From Annona cherimola (taxonomy: Eukaryota; Streptophyta; Magnoliopsida; Magnoliales; Annonaceae): a stretch of 64,000 nucleotides of DNA. Both the position numbers and the translations under genes were made by a program. Shown here one piece after another: positions 1 through 12,204 of this stretch (position 1 is the first letter of the stretch; each line of letters starts with the position of its first letter). The notes under the pieces are model-generated. The model was given only the letters and a program-made list of their open reading frames with translations. It was not told the DNA's origin and ran no database searches. Where the stretch lies: the NCBI GenBank assembly GCA_030490835.1, contig CM059974.1:6517501-6581500 (forward strand). The letters are read 5' to 3'.

Positions 1-2
1 AG

Positions 3-731
3 AAATCTCCCCCTTCCGTATCTGGCTGGTGGTCCACTGTCCGCCTCTACACCGATCAGACGGGCGCCAACATCACCTCCGCCCTCCGCCTCGGCGAAGA
101 GAAGAACGATCGCTTCTACTCCCACGGCAAGACCCTCACCCGCCTCTCCATCCAGTCCGTGCTGAAGAGCGCCGTCACCGCCTCCACACGCCCGCTGCCC
201 GTCAATTCGCGAGGCGGCCTCTACCTCCTTCTCACCTCCGAGGACGTCATCGTCCAGGACTTCTGCAATCAGGTTTGCGGTTTCCACTACTTCACCTTCC
301 CTTCCATAGTCGGCTACACGCTGCCCTACGCGTGGGTAGGCAACTCCGCCAAGCTGTGCCCCGGCGTCTGCGCCTACCCGTTCGCCGTCCCCGATTACAT
401 CCCGGGCTTGAAGCCGATGAAATCCCCCAACGGAGATGTGGGCGTGGATGGGATGATCAGCGTCATCGCTCACGAGATTGCTGAGCTGGCGACGAATCCA
501 CTGGTGAACGCCTGGTACGCGGGCCAGGACCCGAGTTTCCCTGTGGAAATTGCAGATTTGTGCGAGGGAATCTATGGCACGGGCGGGGGCGGGTCGTACA
601 CAGGCCAGCTGATGAAGGGCCAGGATGGTGCTACGTACAACATGTTCGGTGGTGGACGGAGATTTCTGGTGCAGTGGGTTTGGAATCCCACCCTCAACTA
701 CTGCAGTGGCCCAAATGCCCTGGATCAATGA
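3..731 (+). CDS. EXL: EXORDIUM-like (phosphate-induced protein 1 family) protein, 5'-truncated by window edge
   Basis: The last 242 codons of an EXORDIUM/PHI-1 family protein are open from the first base of frame 3 to the TGA at 729-731; the signal peptide and N-terminus lie outside the window. Visible family hallmarks are [14 protein letters not shown] near the start, the Cys-rich stretch [28 protein letters not shown] (given here as positions 267-350), [21 protein letters not shown], then [20 protein letters not shown], and a C-terminal [10 protein letters not shown]. Family members are secreted apoplastic proteins linked to brassinosteroid-dependent cell expansion and carbon or phosphate status; no enzymatic activity is established. 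The codons are strongly GC-rich compared with the AT-rich flank. The ATG-initiated frame at 159 is internal, not the true start. No intron is seen, as is usual for this family. Confidence 0.93.
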   Translation, partial: KSPPSVSGWWSTVRLYTDQTGANITSALRLGEEKNDRFYSHGKTLTRLSIQSVLKSAVTASTRPLPVNSRGGLYLLLTSEDVIVQDFCNQVCGFHYFTFPSIVGYTLPYAWVGNSAKLCPGVCAYPFAVPDYIPGLKPMKSPNGDVGVDGMISVIAHEIAELATNPLVNAWYAGQDPSFPVEIADLCEGIYGTGGGGSYTGQLMKGQDGATYNMFGGGRRFLVQWVWNPTLNYCSGPNALDQ

Positions 732-2392
732 AGAAAGAAGAAACATATAAAAAGAAGAAAAATGCTGGTTTTCGTTAGTAGTATTATTGTTTAAGGCATT
801 GTTCAAGGGTTTTTAATTTTTAACATTGCAGTAGTAGGTTTTTTGGTTTGATTTTGGTGCTTCGCCTGTAATAAACGTACCATATGTATGTACAAAGGCA
901 AGATATAGATGGATTTGTGGCTTTTTGGCTGTATTTTTGAATCTGTTTTTTTTTTTTTTAAAAAAAAAAAAATTGGACGGCTTGGATGGTCTCTTTCCCT
1001 ATGTTTCTTCTTTCTTCTTTTTCAATCATCTGTTTCTTTCCCGCCACGGTGACGGAGTACCTCGGGATTTGAATTTGTACATTAGAGTGGAGTGGGCCTG
1101 GTTAGAATAAGGCCAATGACCGTGCCGAACAATCAATAATGTTTTATTTGTTGCTGCTCTGCTGGAGTATTGTCGATGGAACGGATGCAGGTGAACTTTA
1201 CAGAATGCAATCATACTCCGCAATGCTTCCATTTCAGTGTACTTTTTAAAAAATGGGTAGTAAATAATTTTTATTTTCGTCGTATTTACGTACATGCGAG
1301 AAAGAATAACCATTGGCCAGAAAAATAATTATCTCATCATGGCATTAATAAAATTTAGACGATTTTTCAAAGAAAAAACTTCGCTTTTTCCCAGGCATCG
1401 GTTTTGTTGTTATTGCTGTGACATGGTCGGTAAATGGCTTCCTCCTTTGGAAGCTACCTGATCTACTGCAGTGCCATTTGTCCAAATCCTTGGCTCAGAA
1501 GGTTCTGTTTACTGTAAATAGTGGGGAAGGGGAATTCTTTGTTTCTATTCCTCATACCACTTTTATTGCTCAGGATTTTTGTTGCCGATTTTTCCTCCGG
1601 TGGGCCTGTGTATTGAATATTAAAGTGGACAGTTTAATCAGTGGGCCCTTGTTTTTTTCTTTTATTTTTAGGCAGTTTGGAGCTTTGCATGCTGGGTAAG
1701 TTTTGCGCATGTGTAGTAGCTAGTAGGATGGGATTCTCTCGATCAATTGAGCCCATTTGCCGGACGTTCTCAGCTTTTGGTACACGGCAGCTGCGCGCTA
1801 GGTCCCAACGGCTTAAAATAGCCTTCAAATTTGAATCCGGCCACGCGCATGGCGACCGTCATCTTCCTCATGTTAAAAGAAAAGCGAGGCGAACACGATC
1901 TTGCGGTGCTCCTCTTTTCACCTGTCCGTTTCTCGGCCAGCGTGTTCGACCCTTACGTGATGTTCGGCTTTTTTAAGGCTTTTGTTACCTGCTACTCCTC
2001 TGTTCCGGAGAACGACTGCGCGAGGACACGGCCATTCGGTGATTTCGACATATAAAGAACGAGATCTTAACCGTACATCATGCGCTTCTATCATGATACT
2101 TCTTTTTCAACCACAACAAATAAATAAATAAAAAAAAGCTGGCGGAGGGACTCATTTCAAGGAAAATACAGATTTGCGTGTATAAAATTGTGAAGTATTC
2201 TCGAAAAGTGGCTGGGCCCCCGATGACTCTATCGGTAGACTGCGCGTTGCTTGGGAGGGTGTTTACTCTTGCCAATGCAGATGGTCTGGCACGAGTCCAT
2301 GTAAAAAATGCCTTTTCTGCTTTTGGTATCGCAAGCATTACAAGGCAGCTTTTGGCTTGTTGCGATCGTTGTATTTCGGAATAAATAAACTT
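732..2392. other. 3' flank and intergenic DNA
   Basis: The 3' UTR of the EXORDIUM-like gene is followed by unassigned sequence. It contains a T12/A14 back-to-back tract (about 946-972) and short open frames of up to 111 codons with no recognisable motif. I see no gene here. Confidence 0.5.
870..875 (+). terminator. Candidate polyadenylation signal of the EXORDIUM-like gene
   Basis: AATAAA lies 139 bases after the stop codon in a T-rich 3' region, a plausible poly(A) signal for the upstream gene. The call rests on motif and position only. Confidence 0.45.
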
Positions 2393-2650
2393 TTAGATGA
2401 AAAGTTTGCTAGGAGCATAAATGGTCAAATGATGTGATATAACAGGGGTAATAATGAAGAGTAAATAGGATAAAATTAAAATAGATAGGTTAGTTATGTG
2501 GGTAATTGTGTAGAAATGATTGAAAAGTAGGATAGTTGTTTTAGAAAAATGTGAAGAAATAATTAAAAAATAAGGTAGTTGTGAAGAGTGAAAAATTTTA
2601 GATTGAAAGGTTTTAACTTGACAACTTTTACTCATTAACAAACACATTCA
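2393..2650 (+). repeat. Degenerate Tourist-like MITE copy
   Basis: This copy carries the core of the family seen repeatedly in the window (GTCAAATGATGTGATAT, then ATAATGAAGAGTAAA, and TAGATTGAAAGGTTTTAACTTGAC). Its GGGTGTGTTTGG ends have decayed. Better-preserved copies are at 50283-50551 and 55899-56179. Confidence 0.6.
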
Positions 2651-4895
2651 ATATCGCAATATCCTAGCTTGGACCTCATGTCCTCTGCCCGAAACAACGT
2701 GGAAAGATTTAAAATTTCCCAGCAACACCCTTAATTTGAGAATTTTCATTTTTATAGTTTAAAAAGCCAGTACGGGAATGGGATGGGATGTGAAAAATAT
2801 GTGCCTGTGTATGTAATGGAAACAGTTATTTTTGATTTTTTTTTTATAAAAATTCTGAAACAGTTGCATTGAAGATGAAAAAAAATGTACGAAAACTAAA
2901 AAGAATAACAAGTTGTTATTTTTGAAAAGTAAAAAAATATTTAGAGTAAATATAATATTTCATCCCATTCCATTGGTCAATTGCCAAACTGATCAGATTG
3001 GCCCTCCAAATAACGATTGGATCAACGTTGTTCGTGTGCTTTTCACTTCAATGTACGTAAAGAAATTTGGGGTGCTTTCAGCGGAAGGTGGAGATGGGAT
3101 GGAGATGCAAGCAACGCCGATGTAAATAATAGTAATAACAATACGTACGAGTCATTTACTTATCCTACCTATAATTTTTAGATGGAATTTATTTTTCCCA
3201 ACATTTACGACTGTCCATCTAAACACATTGGGTCTACTCTGCTTTTATTAACCCGCTATTTGATACACGGCCCTTTTCCAGATGGTGAAAAAAGTGGAAA
3301 TCAATAGATTTTTTTTTGTTAATGGATACATATCTAGTTGATGCTGTCACGTTTTTGTTGATTTGTTATAGTCCGTTTAAGAGCTGGTTACTATTTTGTG
3401 CAGGATATGTGTCCAATTTGTCGTTTGTAATCATAAGCTCGAATCATTTCGTTTGGGGTGATAATATGCCATCGTTCTCCCAAGCATTCAAAAAGGCAGG
3501 GTGACCGATTTATATAAAATAATACACATCATCAAAAAATAAAAAGGTAAAAATCAGCGAATGGTAGACCAAACGAAGGACATACAAATAATCGATGAGA
3601 GAATGAAACCCAGCATTTGACAGGGTAGACCCTTGTGCAAAAAAAAAAAGTAAAAAAGGGGAGATCCTGATCAAAAAACGTTATCGAATCATTTGATTAC
3701 AACCTAATGATTATCTTAATTTTTGTTATTGTTACCCCACTAGAAATTAAAATCTGTACTAAGGAGTAAGGATGCAATGAAGATAACGCAGCACATTGTT
3801 TTATCTAATCACCACAGTGAGCGGTTTAATTACCACGCGCTTCGTGGGACCAAACTTCATAATAGCACACATTACTAGGTACTAACCATTCAAGCTATTC
3901 TCTCTCTCTCTCTCATGATATTTCGCACAACCGATCAAGCACAAAAGGTTTGGTTTTGCCCTGTTATTGAAATATAGATCAGCTGTATGGGACTGTTATT
4001 ATGTTGAAAAATGAAACAACTAGAGCGTGGAGCCTACAACAATTTCCATCTATGGGAATCATGAAACCACCAATCTGTTCTGAAAATTCAACAGAACACT
4101 TGCAATTAAGTAATCCAGACACTCCATTTGATCATTTCTGCGTGGGGAAATGATTCCTATGAAAGTTGGATTAAGCTAGTATTTTCGTTGCCTAAATATT
4201 GTTATCATTACTCATTAGTCTTGTTTATGATATGATACAAGAGGAATGGAACAAGATTGTTATTACATAGACTAACGAATCATGGAGACAAATTACAACT
4301 AGCTATTAAGACTCCCCTCTCAATCAATGAGGATCTGTCGAGCTCAGCTACTAAAAAACTACTTGCTAGTTGCTACATAGAACAAATCAATTCTCAATCT
4401 CCCCTCTTTCTTTTCATTATCTTTCTTTCTTTGGTTACAACAGACTAACCGACTACAACACACTCACAGAAACTTGTCCGGCCATTCCCGCTCCCATAAT
4501 TTTGCAGAGGTGATGAAGTGAAAGGGAAAATAACATTATCTATTAGGAATATAAGTAAGATATTGCTCATTTACAGGGGAAAAGGAGAGAGTGGAGAGAT
4601 TAATTGACTAGTCTTCTGAAGAGCTGAGAGAAAATATGAAATCAAGGGTTTTGGTTATATAGATATGAATTGTGAGGTCGTCAATTTACAAAATTTACAT
4701 GTGTAGACAAACTACACAGATGCATAACATGGACAAAAATGCGAAATAGATTGTGATAAAAGGAGGAAAAACAAATGAAGATCACTTGGAATATGTTACA
4801 TATGGGTTAGATATTTCAGTAAATTTTTTGGTTACTTCTTGGTGAATCTTGTAAAGGCAATCATACGAGCATGATGACAAATGATTATCATTTCA
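2651..4895. other. AT-rich intergenic DNA
   Basis: No gene or bounded mobile element is recognised. A short (CT)n microsatellite lies at about 3898-3914. Open frames are short and featureless. Confidence 0.5.
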
Positions 4896-5695
4896 AATCG
4901 GTTCAAAAAAATATAATTTTAAATTTTTTATAAAATTATTGGTTAGATATATTTAACTTATAAATTAAGTTTTATCATTTTTGAAGGGTGAATTGCAAAT
5001 ACGCCCATTTAGTTTTGCCCGTAACTGCAAATATACTTATATAGTTTTAGAAATTATGAATAACCCCATATAGTTTGACCATAATTGTAAATATATCTAT
5101 GTCGTTACGACGCTGTCCCTTTCATGGTAGAACATAGTTGCAAAGATATGCAAACTACATGAGTATATTTGTAAAAAACGAAAATTACCTGCTTAATTTT
5201 TGAAATTGCATGTATACACTTACAGTTTGCATATATTTGTAAATCTATCCACGCCATGATAATGCAATAGTGACGTGATAATGATGTGAGTATATTTGTA
5301 ATTATGATCAAACTATATGAGAGTTAATTGCAATTCTTAAAATTATATGACATAATTGCAATTACGATCAAACTAAGTATGTGTATTTATATATTAAAAA
5401 AGTATGTGTATTTGTATATTTAAAAAGTATGTGTATTTGTAAATCACCATTTTTGGAGATGTGTATATATTTATTTTGAATTTTTAAACATAGGATTATT
5501 TTAATCATGTTTCGACAATTTAAAAGAACTAAAATACTCAAATATTTAAAAATTCAAAATAATATATATCTTTAAAAATAGTAAAACTTAGCTTATAAAT
5601 TAAATGTATTTAGGTCAACAATTTTATTAGAAAATTTCAAAAAATTTAGATTTTTGGATACCGAAATGAGACCATTTTAAACCGGTTCACAATGA
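4896..5695. repeat. Fold-back MITE (family FB) interrupted by a second element
   Basis: The left arm (about 4896-4982) and right arm (about 5575-5695) are inverted copies of each other, ending in CGGTTCAAAA / TTTTAAACCGGTT-like sequence and containing AACTTATAAATTAAGTTTTA and its complement. The arms match the fold-back family also found near 6505-6860, 7965-8185, 12258-12600, 12750-13015 and 46522-46858. A different repeat (4986-5448) has inserted in the left arm. Confidence 0.6.
4986..5448. repeat. Nested non-autonomous element (GGGTRAATTGCAAATA ends), Mutator-type TSD
   Basis: The ends are inverted (GGGTGAATTGCAAATAC left; the complement of GTATTTGTAAATCACC right). The flanks ATTTTTGAA and ATTTTTGGA form a 9-bp direct repeat with one mismatch, as expected for Mutator-like elements. 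Its interior repeats ACTATATG/TAATTGCAAATA motifs many times. A second copy lies at 49123-49489. Confidence 0.5.
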
Positions 5696-6504
5696 TTAAG
5701 CTCCGGGGATAATACGATGTAAAATAATATAGTGCTTTTGGCAAACTAGAAAATAAATAATTGTAAAATTTTCATATAATCAATCAAGCTAGCTAAAAGA
5801 CGTCGTGGACGTGTAGGATGGAAAGCAAGTGTACCATTGCAGCGTCATGATCAAAGAGAGGATGTTGCACTCTAATCATGGCATCAACGAGGCCCACCGC
5901 TTGTCACTGGTCGCCCAGCAGCACCAGCATCCGCGTACGACATCCTCATCCCTTCCTGACCGTCTGTGGGACCCACTCCTGCTCCCATCGTGTTTTTCTT
6001 GGGGCGTGCAACATACCATTCATTCCAGCGTTTGCCGCGGGGAGAATCCTTCCACTACACTGAGCACCAGCAACAACAACAACAACAACAACAACCGTCG
6101 GGTCCCTGGCCCTGCACCCTGCCATCTATGATACCAGTGCCAAATACTCTCTCCCCGCTCTTAAATACGTGCCATCGTTCCACCCACGCGCCCACGCGTG
6201 TGTTGATTATGTTAGGTGTTGAAGGGTCCCGCAGATGCTTGGACTTGGAGCTAATCTCGCCAAAGGAAAAAAGGGCAGGAGGATTAACGAGGGAGAAAGG
6301 CCCGTCAATTTCGAGAACTCAAATCCCAACGGAAGTTTGAATGACCCATTGCATGATTATTGTGAGGTAGCAAATGCCAGAAAAGTCGTGCGGTCCGCCA
6401 CCACCTCTGTGCCCATACTCATGCTTTACTTGGGGCGTCTTGGCTTCATCCTAACCAATCCCGACCATCTGCTTGGTATGTGGAGTTCGGATTACACAAA
6501 TCCG
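5696..6504. other. GC-richer intergenic island, no gene recognised
   Basis: About 5.8-6.5 kb is richer in GC than its surroundings, with overlapping open frames of about 100-124 codons on the + strand, but no conserved motif is visible and the frames are short. It could be a promoter region or a captured gene fragment. Confidence 0.35.
6071..6095 (+). repeat. (CAA)8 microsatellite
   Basis: There are eight uninterrupted CAA units. In one + frame they read as polyasparagine, but I do not support a gene there. Confidence 0.9.
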
Positions 6505-6860
6505 ACTTCAGTGCAGCGGGATGAAATCAATGCACTGTAATGCATTGAAATTTCAATTGATTAGAGTGTAACTATTTTTAAATATTTTTTGAATTTTTTT
6601 TTTATAAAACTATTAATCTAAGTATATTTAATCTCTAATATTTATATATTTTTTATTTTTTAAAATAGTAGAGGTTTAAGTCAAAATATTTCTGTTTTTA
6701 AAAATTTTTAAAAAATATTTAAATATCTTCAAAAATGGTAATACTTAATACACAAGTTAAATACACTTTGATTAATAATTTTATTAAAAAAATTTCAAAA
6801 AATTTTAAAAATAGAAATTTTCACCTTATTCAGTGCATCAACATGCATTAAAGGTTTGAT
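6505..6860. repeat. Fold-back MITE, FB family
   Basis: Long imperfect inverted arms surround a centre at about 6690. The left arm has ACTATTAATCTAAGTATATTT and the right arm the complementary TTGATTAATAATTTTATT. The ends include CAGTGCA-type motifs (TTCAGTGCAGCGGGATG left; CATTCAGTGCATC-like right). Boundaries are approximate because no clean TSD could be fixed. Confidence 0.5.
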
Positions 6861-7960
6861 GTGGGCTATTTCTAGCATTGACGTTGGAAGGTTATGTATT
6901 TGGGTGCTTGTCCGTGTTATTTGAATAATCTTAGAAATAGATTCTTCAAGTGTGATAATATTATATATAAATTGACCCAACTAAACTTTGATGGTTAATC
7001 TCTGTTGGGCTTTGTTAATCGTGCATTAAATCGATGCTTTAGAAAATGAGTTATATTTTACTTTGATTAGAGATTTTATACTTCCAAAAAAAAAAAAAAA
7101 AAAAGCTATAGACAAGTAGACAACGTTACAAAATCTACACCGATGCACCGTGCTGGATTCGGGAGGGAGGGAACGAATTGTTTTGATAAAAAAAAAAAAA
7201 AAAAATCTACACCATGCAAGCTGCAGGAACCCCCATTTGTGAATATAAGAAGGGTTTAGTTTACATCTTCATATCACGCATGCGTTCTATGTTCTCACGT
7301 GCGAGCAGGGGATGCGAGCTTTCGGCAGGGAAAGCTAGGACATGGCCATGTGAAGGGCGAAAACGGTAGTGGCATCATTAGGGACACCCTAATTTTTTGC
7401 AGTATCAAAGGCAGAACTGAAGGGATTTTACCTACCGCAGGAAGGGATTTTACCTACCGCATGGGGAGTCTGATTATCACCATCTGATTCTGATGGAGAT
7501 CGACGCACCTCATCGAACGTCAAATAAACAGGGATATGGTGTCCCCATTAGCGTCTTCTTTTGATTATACCGTGTGTATGTAAAAATTCTAGTCCTGATT
7601 AAACAAAAGCCAACTGCCAATTTGCTTGCTAATGGGGCCGCAATTCGAGGGTTTGTGCCATCCTCCCTACTAATTAAACGACGTTTAAGTGCAAATCTTA
7701 CGATTGGATTACTTAAATTACAAAAAAAAAAGAAAGATATATGCTCCTCTTTTCAATTTTAAGTTCGTGCGTATGCCAAGCGCACGAGGAACGTGATATC
7801 GGATGAACTCAAGAAATTGGAACTTATTAAAATATGGCTGGTTCGAAACAGTGCCGGTACAAAGCAAACGTCTTCATAACCCATTAAAAATCTTAAATTT
7901 TTTTTTTTTTGTCTATAACATTTCAGTCCAAGCATATATTTCTTAACCGCGCCGAAAACA
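6861..7960. other. Intergenic DNA with a 22-bp tandem duplication
   Basis: No gene is recognised. GAAGGGATTTTACCTACCGC is repeated in tandem with period 22 (7419-7440 and 7441-7462), and two long A tracts occur (about 7086-7104 and 7189-7205). Confidence 0.5.
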
Positions 7961-7964
7961 TATT

Positions 7965-8380
7965 TTTTAATTTTTAAAATTTTTTTAAGCAACTATTGGT
8001 ATAAGTTTATTTAATCTAGAAGTATATATCTTTATTTTGTATTTTTAAATGAAATGCCCCTACATTTAAAAATACAAAATAAATATACACATGTTTTTAA
8101 AAATGATAAAACTTGATTTATAAATTAAATACACATATAATAAAAGTTGTATAAAATTTTTTTTTTAAAAAATAAATTTTCAGATGTTCATGTACCGAGA
8201 TACTAAGGCTTCATTTAGGTTGTGTTTAGTGCACAACTTTTGCTGAGGAGAAATTTTTAAGCTCTCACTTTTCCTTAATTTTTTTTTTTTAAAAAAGGGA
8301 ATAGCGCGTAAATGTACCCCAAACCAAATGGATGATTCAAAAATATTGTGGTGCAAGAGCGTAAAGCACATAAGCTCCCT
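7965..8380. repeat. Repeat block, inverted partner of 12205-13015
   Basis: A fold-back segment (AAATGCCCCTACATTTAAAAATAC and arms, about 7965-8185) is joined to GAGATACTAAGGCTTCATTTAGGTTGTGTTTAGTGCA (given as positions 8198-8235). The same two segments occur on the opposite strand at 12205-13015, so both are copies of one composite repeat or of a local inverted duplication. Confidence 0.6.
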
Positions 8381-9645
8381 TCACCCTTAAACAATCATTG
8401 GGGAGCTGAGAGCCTCAAATGGAAGTCTGCACTGGCATGTGTGCATGAATGATACTAAAGTTTGCAGATATTGCGTATTTTCTCCTCTAACGTTATAAAA
8501 TAAAAAATTATAAAAGTTCATAGTTAAGCAATACATGCTTGGCGCATAAGCTAGCGCAAAAAAAAAAAAAAAAAAAAAAAGGTCAAGCAAACATTTGCAT
8601 TAGATCAGTGCCGGGTTGCAAAGGCACAAGTGGAGAAAAAGATTGCGGTGCGGCCGGGATGAGGAGAGAGGCAGCTTGAACAGTGGCCCACTGGGGGCTG
8701 GCTGGCCATACATGCTGGGAAATCCTGTGTAAGACACTGGCAAAACGATAAAACACGGGGAACCGTTTTGGATGGATGGAACTGCAGGCTGCAGCGGACA
8801 TTCAAACTTTAAAAGTAAAAAAAATAAAAATATACACAGTACCTTAGTCAAACAAAGACAGTGAAAAAAAAAAAAAAAAAAAGGCAGCACCAGCCGAAAG
8901 CGAGGGAGGAGTGGAGGACTGAAGAGGCCTTACATTGCACGCCCAACAAAATAATGTACAAGGATACCTAAAGCAAACACGGATTGATTCCCCATCATCA
9001 TATATAGGAAATGGACGACCCCACTGTTTGGATGGGAGGATCTAGCAGAGACTCTGTTGGACGACGGATGTGCCCATGTGAACAGCCAAACATGAAGGGA
9101 ACTGCATATATTTATACTTTGGATTGAATGGTTGGACGGTGGCGACACAACCACCAACATGTTTTACAAATATTATAAAACTGTGCCTGCATAGATCAGC
9201 CACTGAAATAACTTGTATCATTTTAAAACCAAACTTAACACTGAAAAAGCAAAAGAAAACTGGAGTGGCATTTATGTTTGGCAACTCTTGCGGGGTCACA
9301 TAAAAGACATTTGCAATCCTGAACTCCATGCCTCATCACATGTTAATATGACTGGCATAATTTTCGATTCCAAGCCTTTCTAGTGGTGACATCACGAAGA
9401 GGGCCACTATCAATCTTATTCAAATCTAATCTGGAATCGCAATTACAAAATTGAATTTTGATGATTTTTTAAAGTAATATTTGCAATCCTAAAACATACA
9501 TCAGCTCATCTCTCTCTCTTTTTATTATTTCAATTATTATTTCTATTCATTTGATTACTTTCCTAGTCATGATTTTTTAAAAATCTGGCTAGTCCATGAA
9601 ATTTTAGGACTACATAATTTGGGCGCTCAACCATATTCCAACGAG
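8381..9645. other. Unique-looking intergenic DNA
   Basis: This is a moderately GC-rich, low-repeat stretch with long A tracts at about 8558-8580 and 8863-8882. Apart from the possible exon at 8583-8724, nothing is recognised. Confidence 0.4.
8583..8724 (-). other. Possible orphan terminal exon, function unknown
   Basis: On the minus strand a good 3' splice site (CTTACACAG) at 8725 is followed by one base plus 47 codons ending in TGA at 8585-8583. The reading frame would be Gln/Pro/Leu-rich with the C-terminus GTDLMQMFA. All three frames are open for a while, so the choice is weak. No upstream exon was found and I do not recognise the family. Confidence 0.2.
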
Positions 9646-9649
9646 GCAT

Positions 9650-10365
9650 TAGAGGTGCAATTCAGGTTGGGTTGGTTCGAGTGGTGGTTTACCCTATCCG
9701 TACCCTAATTGCAAAAATCCTACCATACTCTATTCATTTGTAAGTTCGGTTCCTAACGTGTTTTATGCTACCAATTACCCATAGGGTTGGTTTTGGTGTT
9801 GATTCCAAATCGGTTCATTTAATACTCAAATGTAATATTTTCTTAAAAAATATTTTTTATATTATTTTAAATAATATAAAGCAATACTCATTTATATTTT
9901 GAAATAACTAGCACATAAGTTATTGTTTACATTATTATATACAAAAATATACAGTATGGACTGTCACAACCAAATCATTAAAATTACTAATATATTATAA
10001 TTACAATTCACAAGCTTACTTATAAAAATATTTCGTAAGTCAATGACGTAAAAACTTCACTAGTTTCTTACTTCATAATCCATAATTATATGGGGCATAG
10101 GATTCATTAAAATTTGTGTGCACACAAGATATTACAGACAATATATAATATATATTATATAATATATATCATATACATATATAATTATACTCATATGAGC
10201 CGGTTTTAGGTACTTAACATATCTACCTTACTCATATCCTCTTTGAGAAAGTGAATAATAATTTGTACCATACTCATGCTCAGGATAATTTATCATATTT
10301 AAATTAAAATTGGGTTGATGAGTATTATGAATACCTTATCCAAACTGCACCAGTACCTAAGATGA
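9650..10365. repeat. Candidate non-autonomous hAT-like element
   Basis: The left end TAGAGGTGCAATTCAGGTTGGG is mirrored near 10340 by CCAAACTGCACCAGTACC, and a similar pair of ends bounds 20786-21714. The interior is AT-rich with GGGTTGG/ACCCTA subterminal motifs. No clear 8-bp TSD could be assigned, so class and edges are tentative. Confidence 0.35.
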
Positions 10366-10833
10366 AGTTTGTCAAAGCTATTTTATTCTAATCTTTCTAC
10401 CCTCCTGAATTCTCGAAAGTACATGCATCGTTCGAACCACACAGTCCATGGAGGCGGTGGTGCCAAGGAGACTGTCCTGACCCCAAGCCTGCTAGCACTT
10501 CTTTTACATCAGAGCAAATTATGTACAAATGGAAAATAGAAATCATGCCAGCATAATATTGCCACCCAAAGTAAACATCTATTTCGAACAGCTGTAACCT
10601 GTTAAGGTGCTGCTACAAAAGTGGCAGTTGAAAAACCTTTACGAAAGGAAAATCTTATCTACCTTTTTCATTATCTTCTATCCTTTAAATAAAATTTTAT
10701 TTTTTTCAATTCACTCTATTACTGATGCCATTTCTAGTGGTTGACTAGCTGTTACGTTTTCCCGCCTTTTTCCTTAGGAAAATTTTATATCTTTGCACCT
10801 CAGAAAAATCTTCACCCCAAGTGCAAATCTCAA
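10366..10833. other. Intergenic DNA
   Basis: No gene, RNA or repeat is recognised in this stretch. Confidence 0.5.
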
Positions 10834-10841
10834 GATTAGAG

Positions 10842-12093
10842 CAATGTTGTCAGAACTGAACCCGTGATCGAACCGGTAAAGGAACTGGTCTGGTTCGAAC
10901 TGGTTCGATCGGTTAAGCAAACCAATTTGAACCAGTGACGTCAGCATGACATATTTATGATGTCATAAATATTAAACTATTTTTTAATTTTAAATAAATA
11001 TATTGATAAAATTATATTTTCATAAATTCTAAATATATATGTTAGATTTTAAGAACCATAATATATATAAGTACAAAACATGCATGAAAAAATTAATCTA
11101 AGTATATTTAATATATGTATTAGGTTTTACTATTTTTGAAAATCTAAATATTTTTTGTTTTTAAAAATTAGTAGCATTTTAATATTTTAAATTACTAAAA
11201 TGTTAAAAAACTGAAAAAATTAAAAATATTTAAAATTACTAAAACTTAATACACATAATATACTTATATTAATAGTTGTATTAAAAATTTTAAAATAAAT
11301 TAAAGCAGTACACTGCATTACTACCCATCAACTTTCTATTTTTATATCTTATTTGTACTAAACCATGTTTCGTCCATTTCGTCCATTGGTTGTATCAATC
11401 CCGTAGCCTCGAAGTCGAACCCCGCCGCCTCCGGTTGTATCAATCCATTTCTTCCATTGCGTTTTGCTGTTCGGGATTTCTCAGTTCTGCTTCTGCCCTT
11501 TTGCGTCGATGTCTTGACCGGGCAGTGGGCGTCGTGTGGGCGTCATGCGGACGGACAAGCACGAGAGAGCGGGCAAGCGCAGGTGTCGGGCGAGCTAACG
11601 ACTGAGACAGAGCACACAGTAGGTTTCTCCTTCGTGGTCGAAAGGGGGAAAAATGAGAGGAGGGCGATCGGTCGTCGGGACAACAGTGGGTAATGGGTAT
11701 TTGCTTTTTGGTTTTTAGAATGGGCTACCCTGCTAGTCGCCGAAAATAGAGGTCGCTGTCTGTTGGTCGCCGAAAATGGAGGTCGCTGTCTGCTGGTCGC
11801 CGGACGCCGATCGAACGAGGGGAAGATGGCGAGTGATGAGGAATCAGCTAGGGCAGGCCGGAAGCGTCGCCGATTTGGGGGCGATGCCGCGAGGGAGGAC
11901 GACTGACAAGGAGCCGAAGACGTCGATTTCTTGTTTATCCGTCGAACCGATCGAATACGGTCCAACCGCGACATCCGGTTTGATCGCCGGTTCAACGGTT
12001 TATTGCAATTGAACCGAACCGCGTCCATTCGAACCGGAATTTGGGCCGGTTCCCGGTCGAACCGGCCGGTCCGGTCCGGTTTTAACAACACTG
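10842..12093. mobile_element. Non-autonomous hAT-type element, copy 1 (1252 bp)
   Basis: The terminal inverted repeats are CAATGTTGTCAGAACTG at the left and the complement of CAGTGTTGTTAAAACCGG at the right. The flanking direct repeat GATTAGAG (10834-10841 and 12094-12101) is the 8-bp TSD expected for hAT. Subterminal AACCGG/GGTTCGAACC repeats crowd both ends. The left part is AT-rich and contains a nested fold-back MITE (about 11080-11320). The right part (about 11390-11910) is strongly GC-rich, with a 35-bp tandem duplication of GTCGCCGAAAATRGAGGTCG (11736-11805). No transposase is present. The second copy at 46907-48186 has the same ends but different GC-rich cargo. Confidence 0.85.
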
Positions 12094-12204
12094 GATTAGA
12101 GGGGAAAATACGCAATATCAGGAAACTTTAGTATCATTCATGTACATGTGCCAGTGGACAATTCCATTTGAGGCTGTCAGTTCTCCAGCGATTGTTTTAC
12201 GGTG

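Noticed and set aside
5829..6340. Overlapping + frames across the (CAA)n repeat
   Set aside because: Three overlapping short frames in different phases with no conserved motif; microsatellite composition explains the Asn/Gln run.
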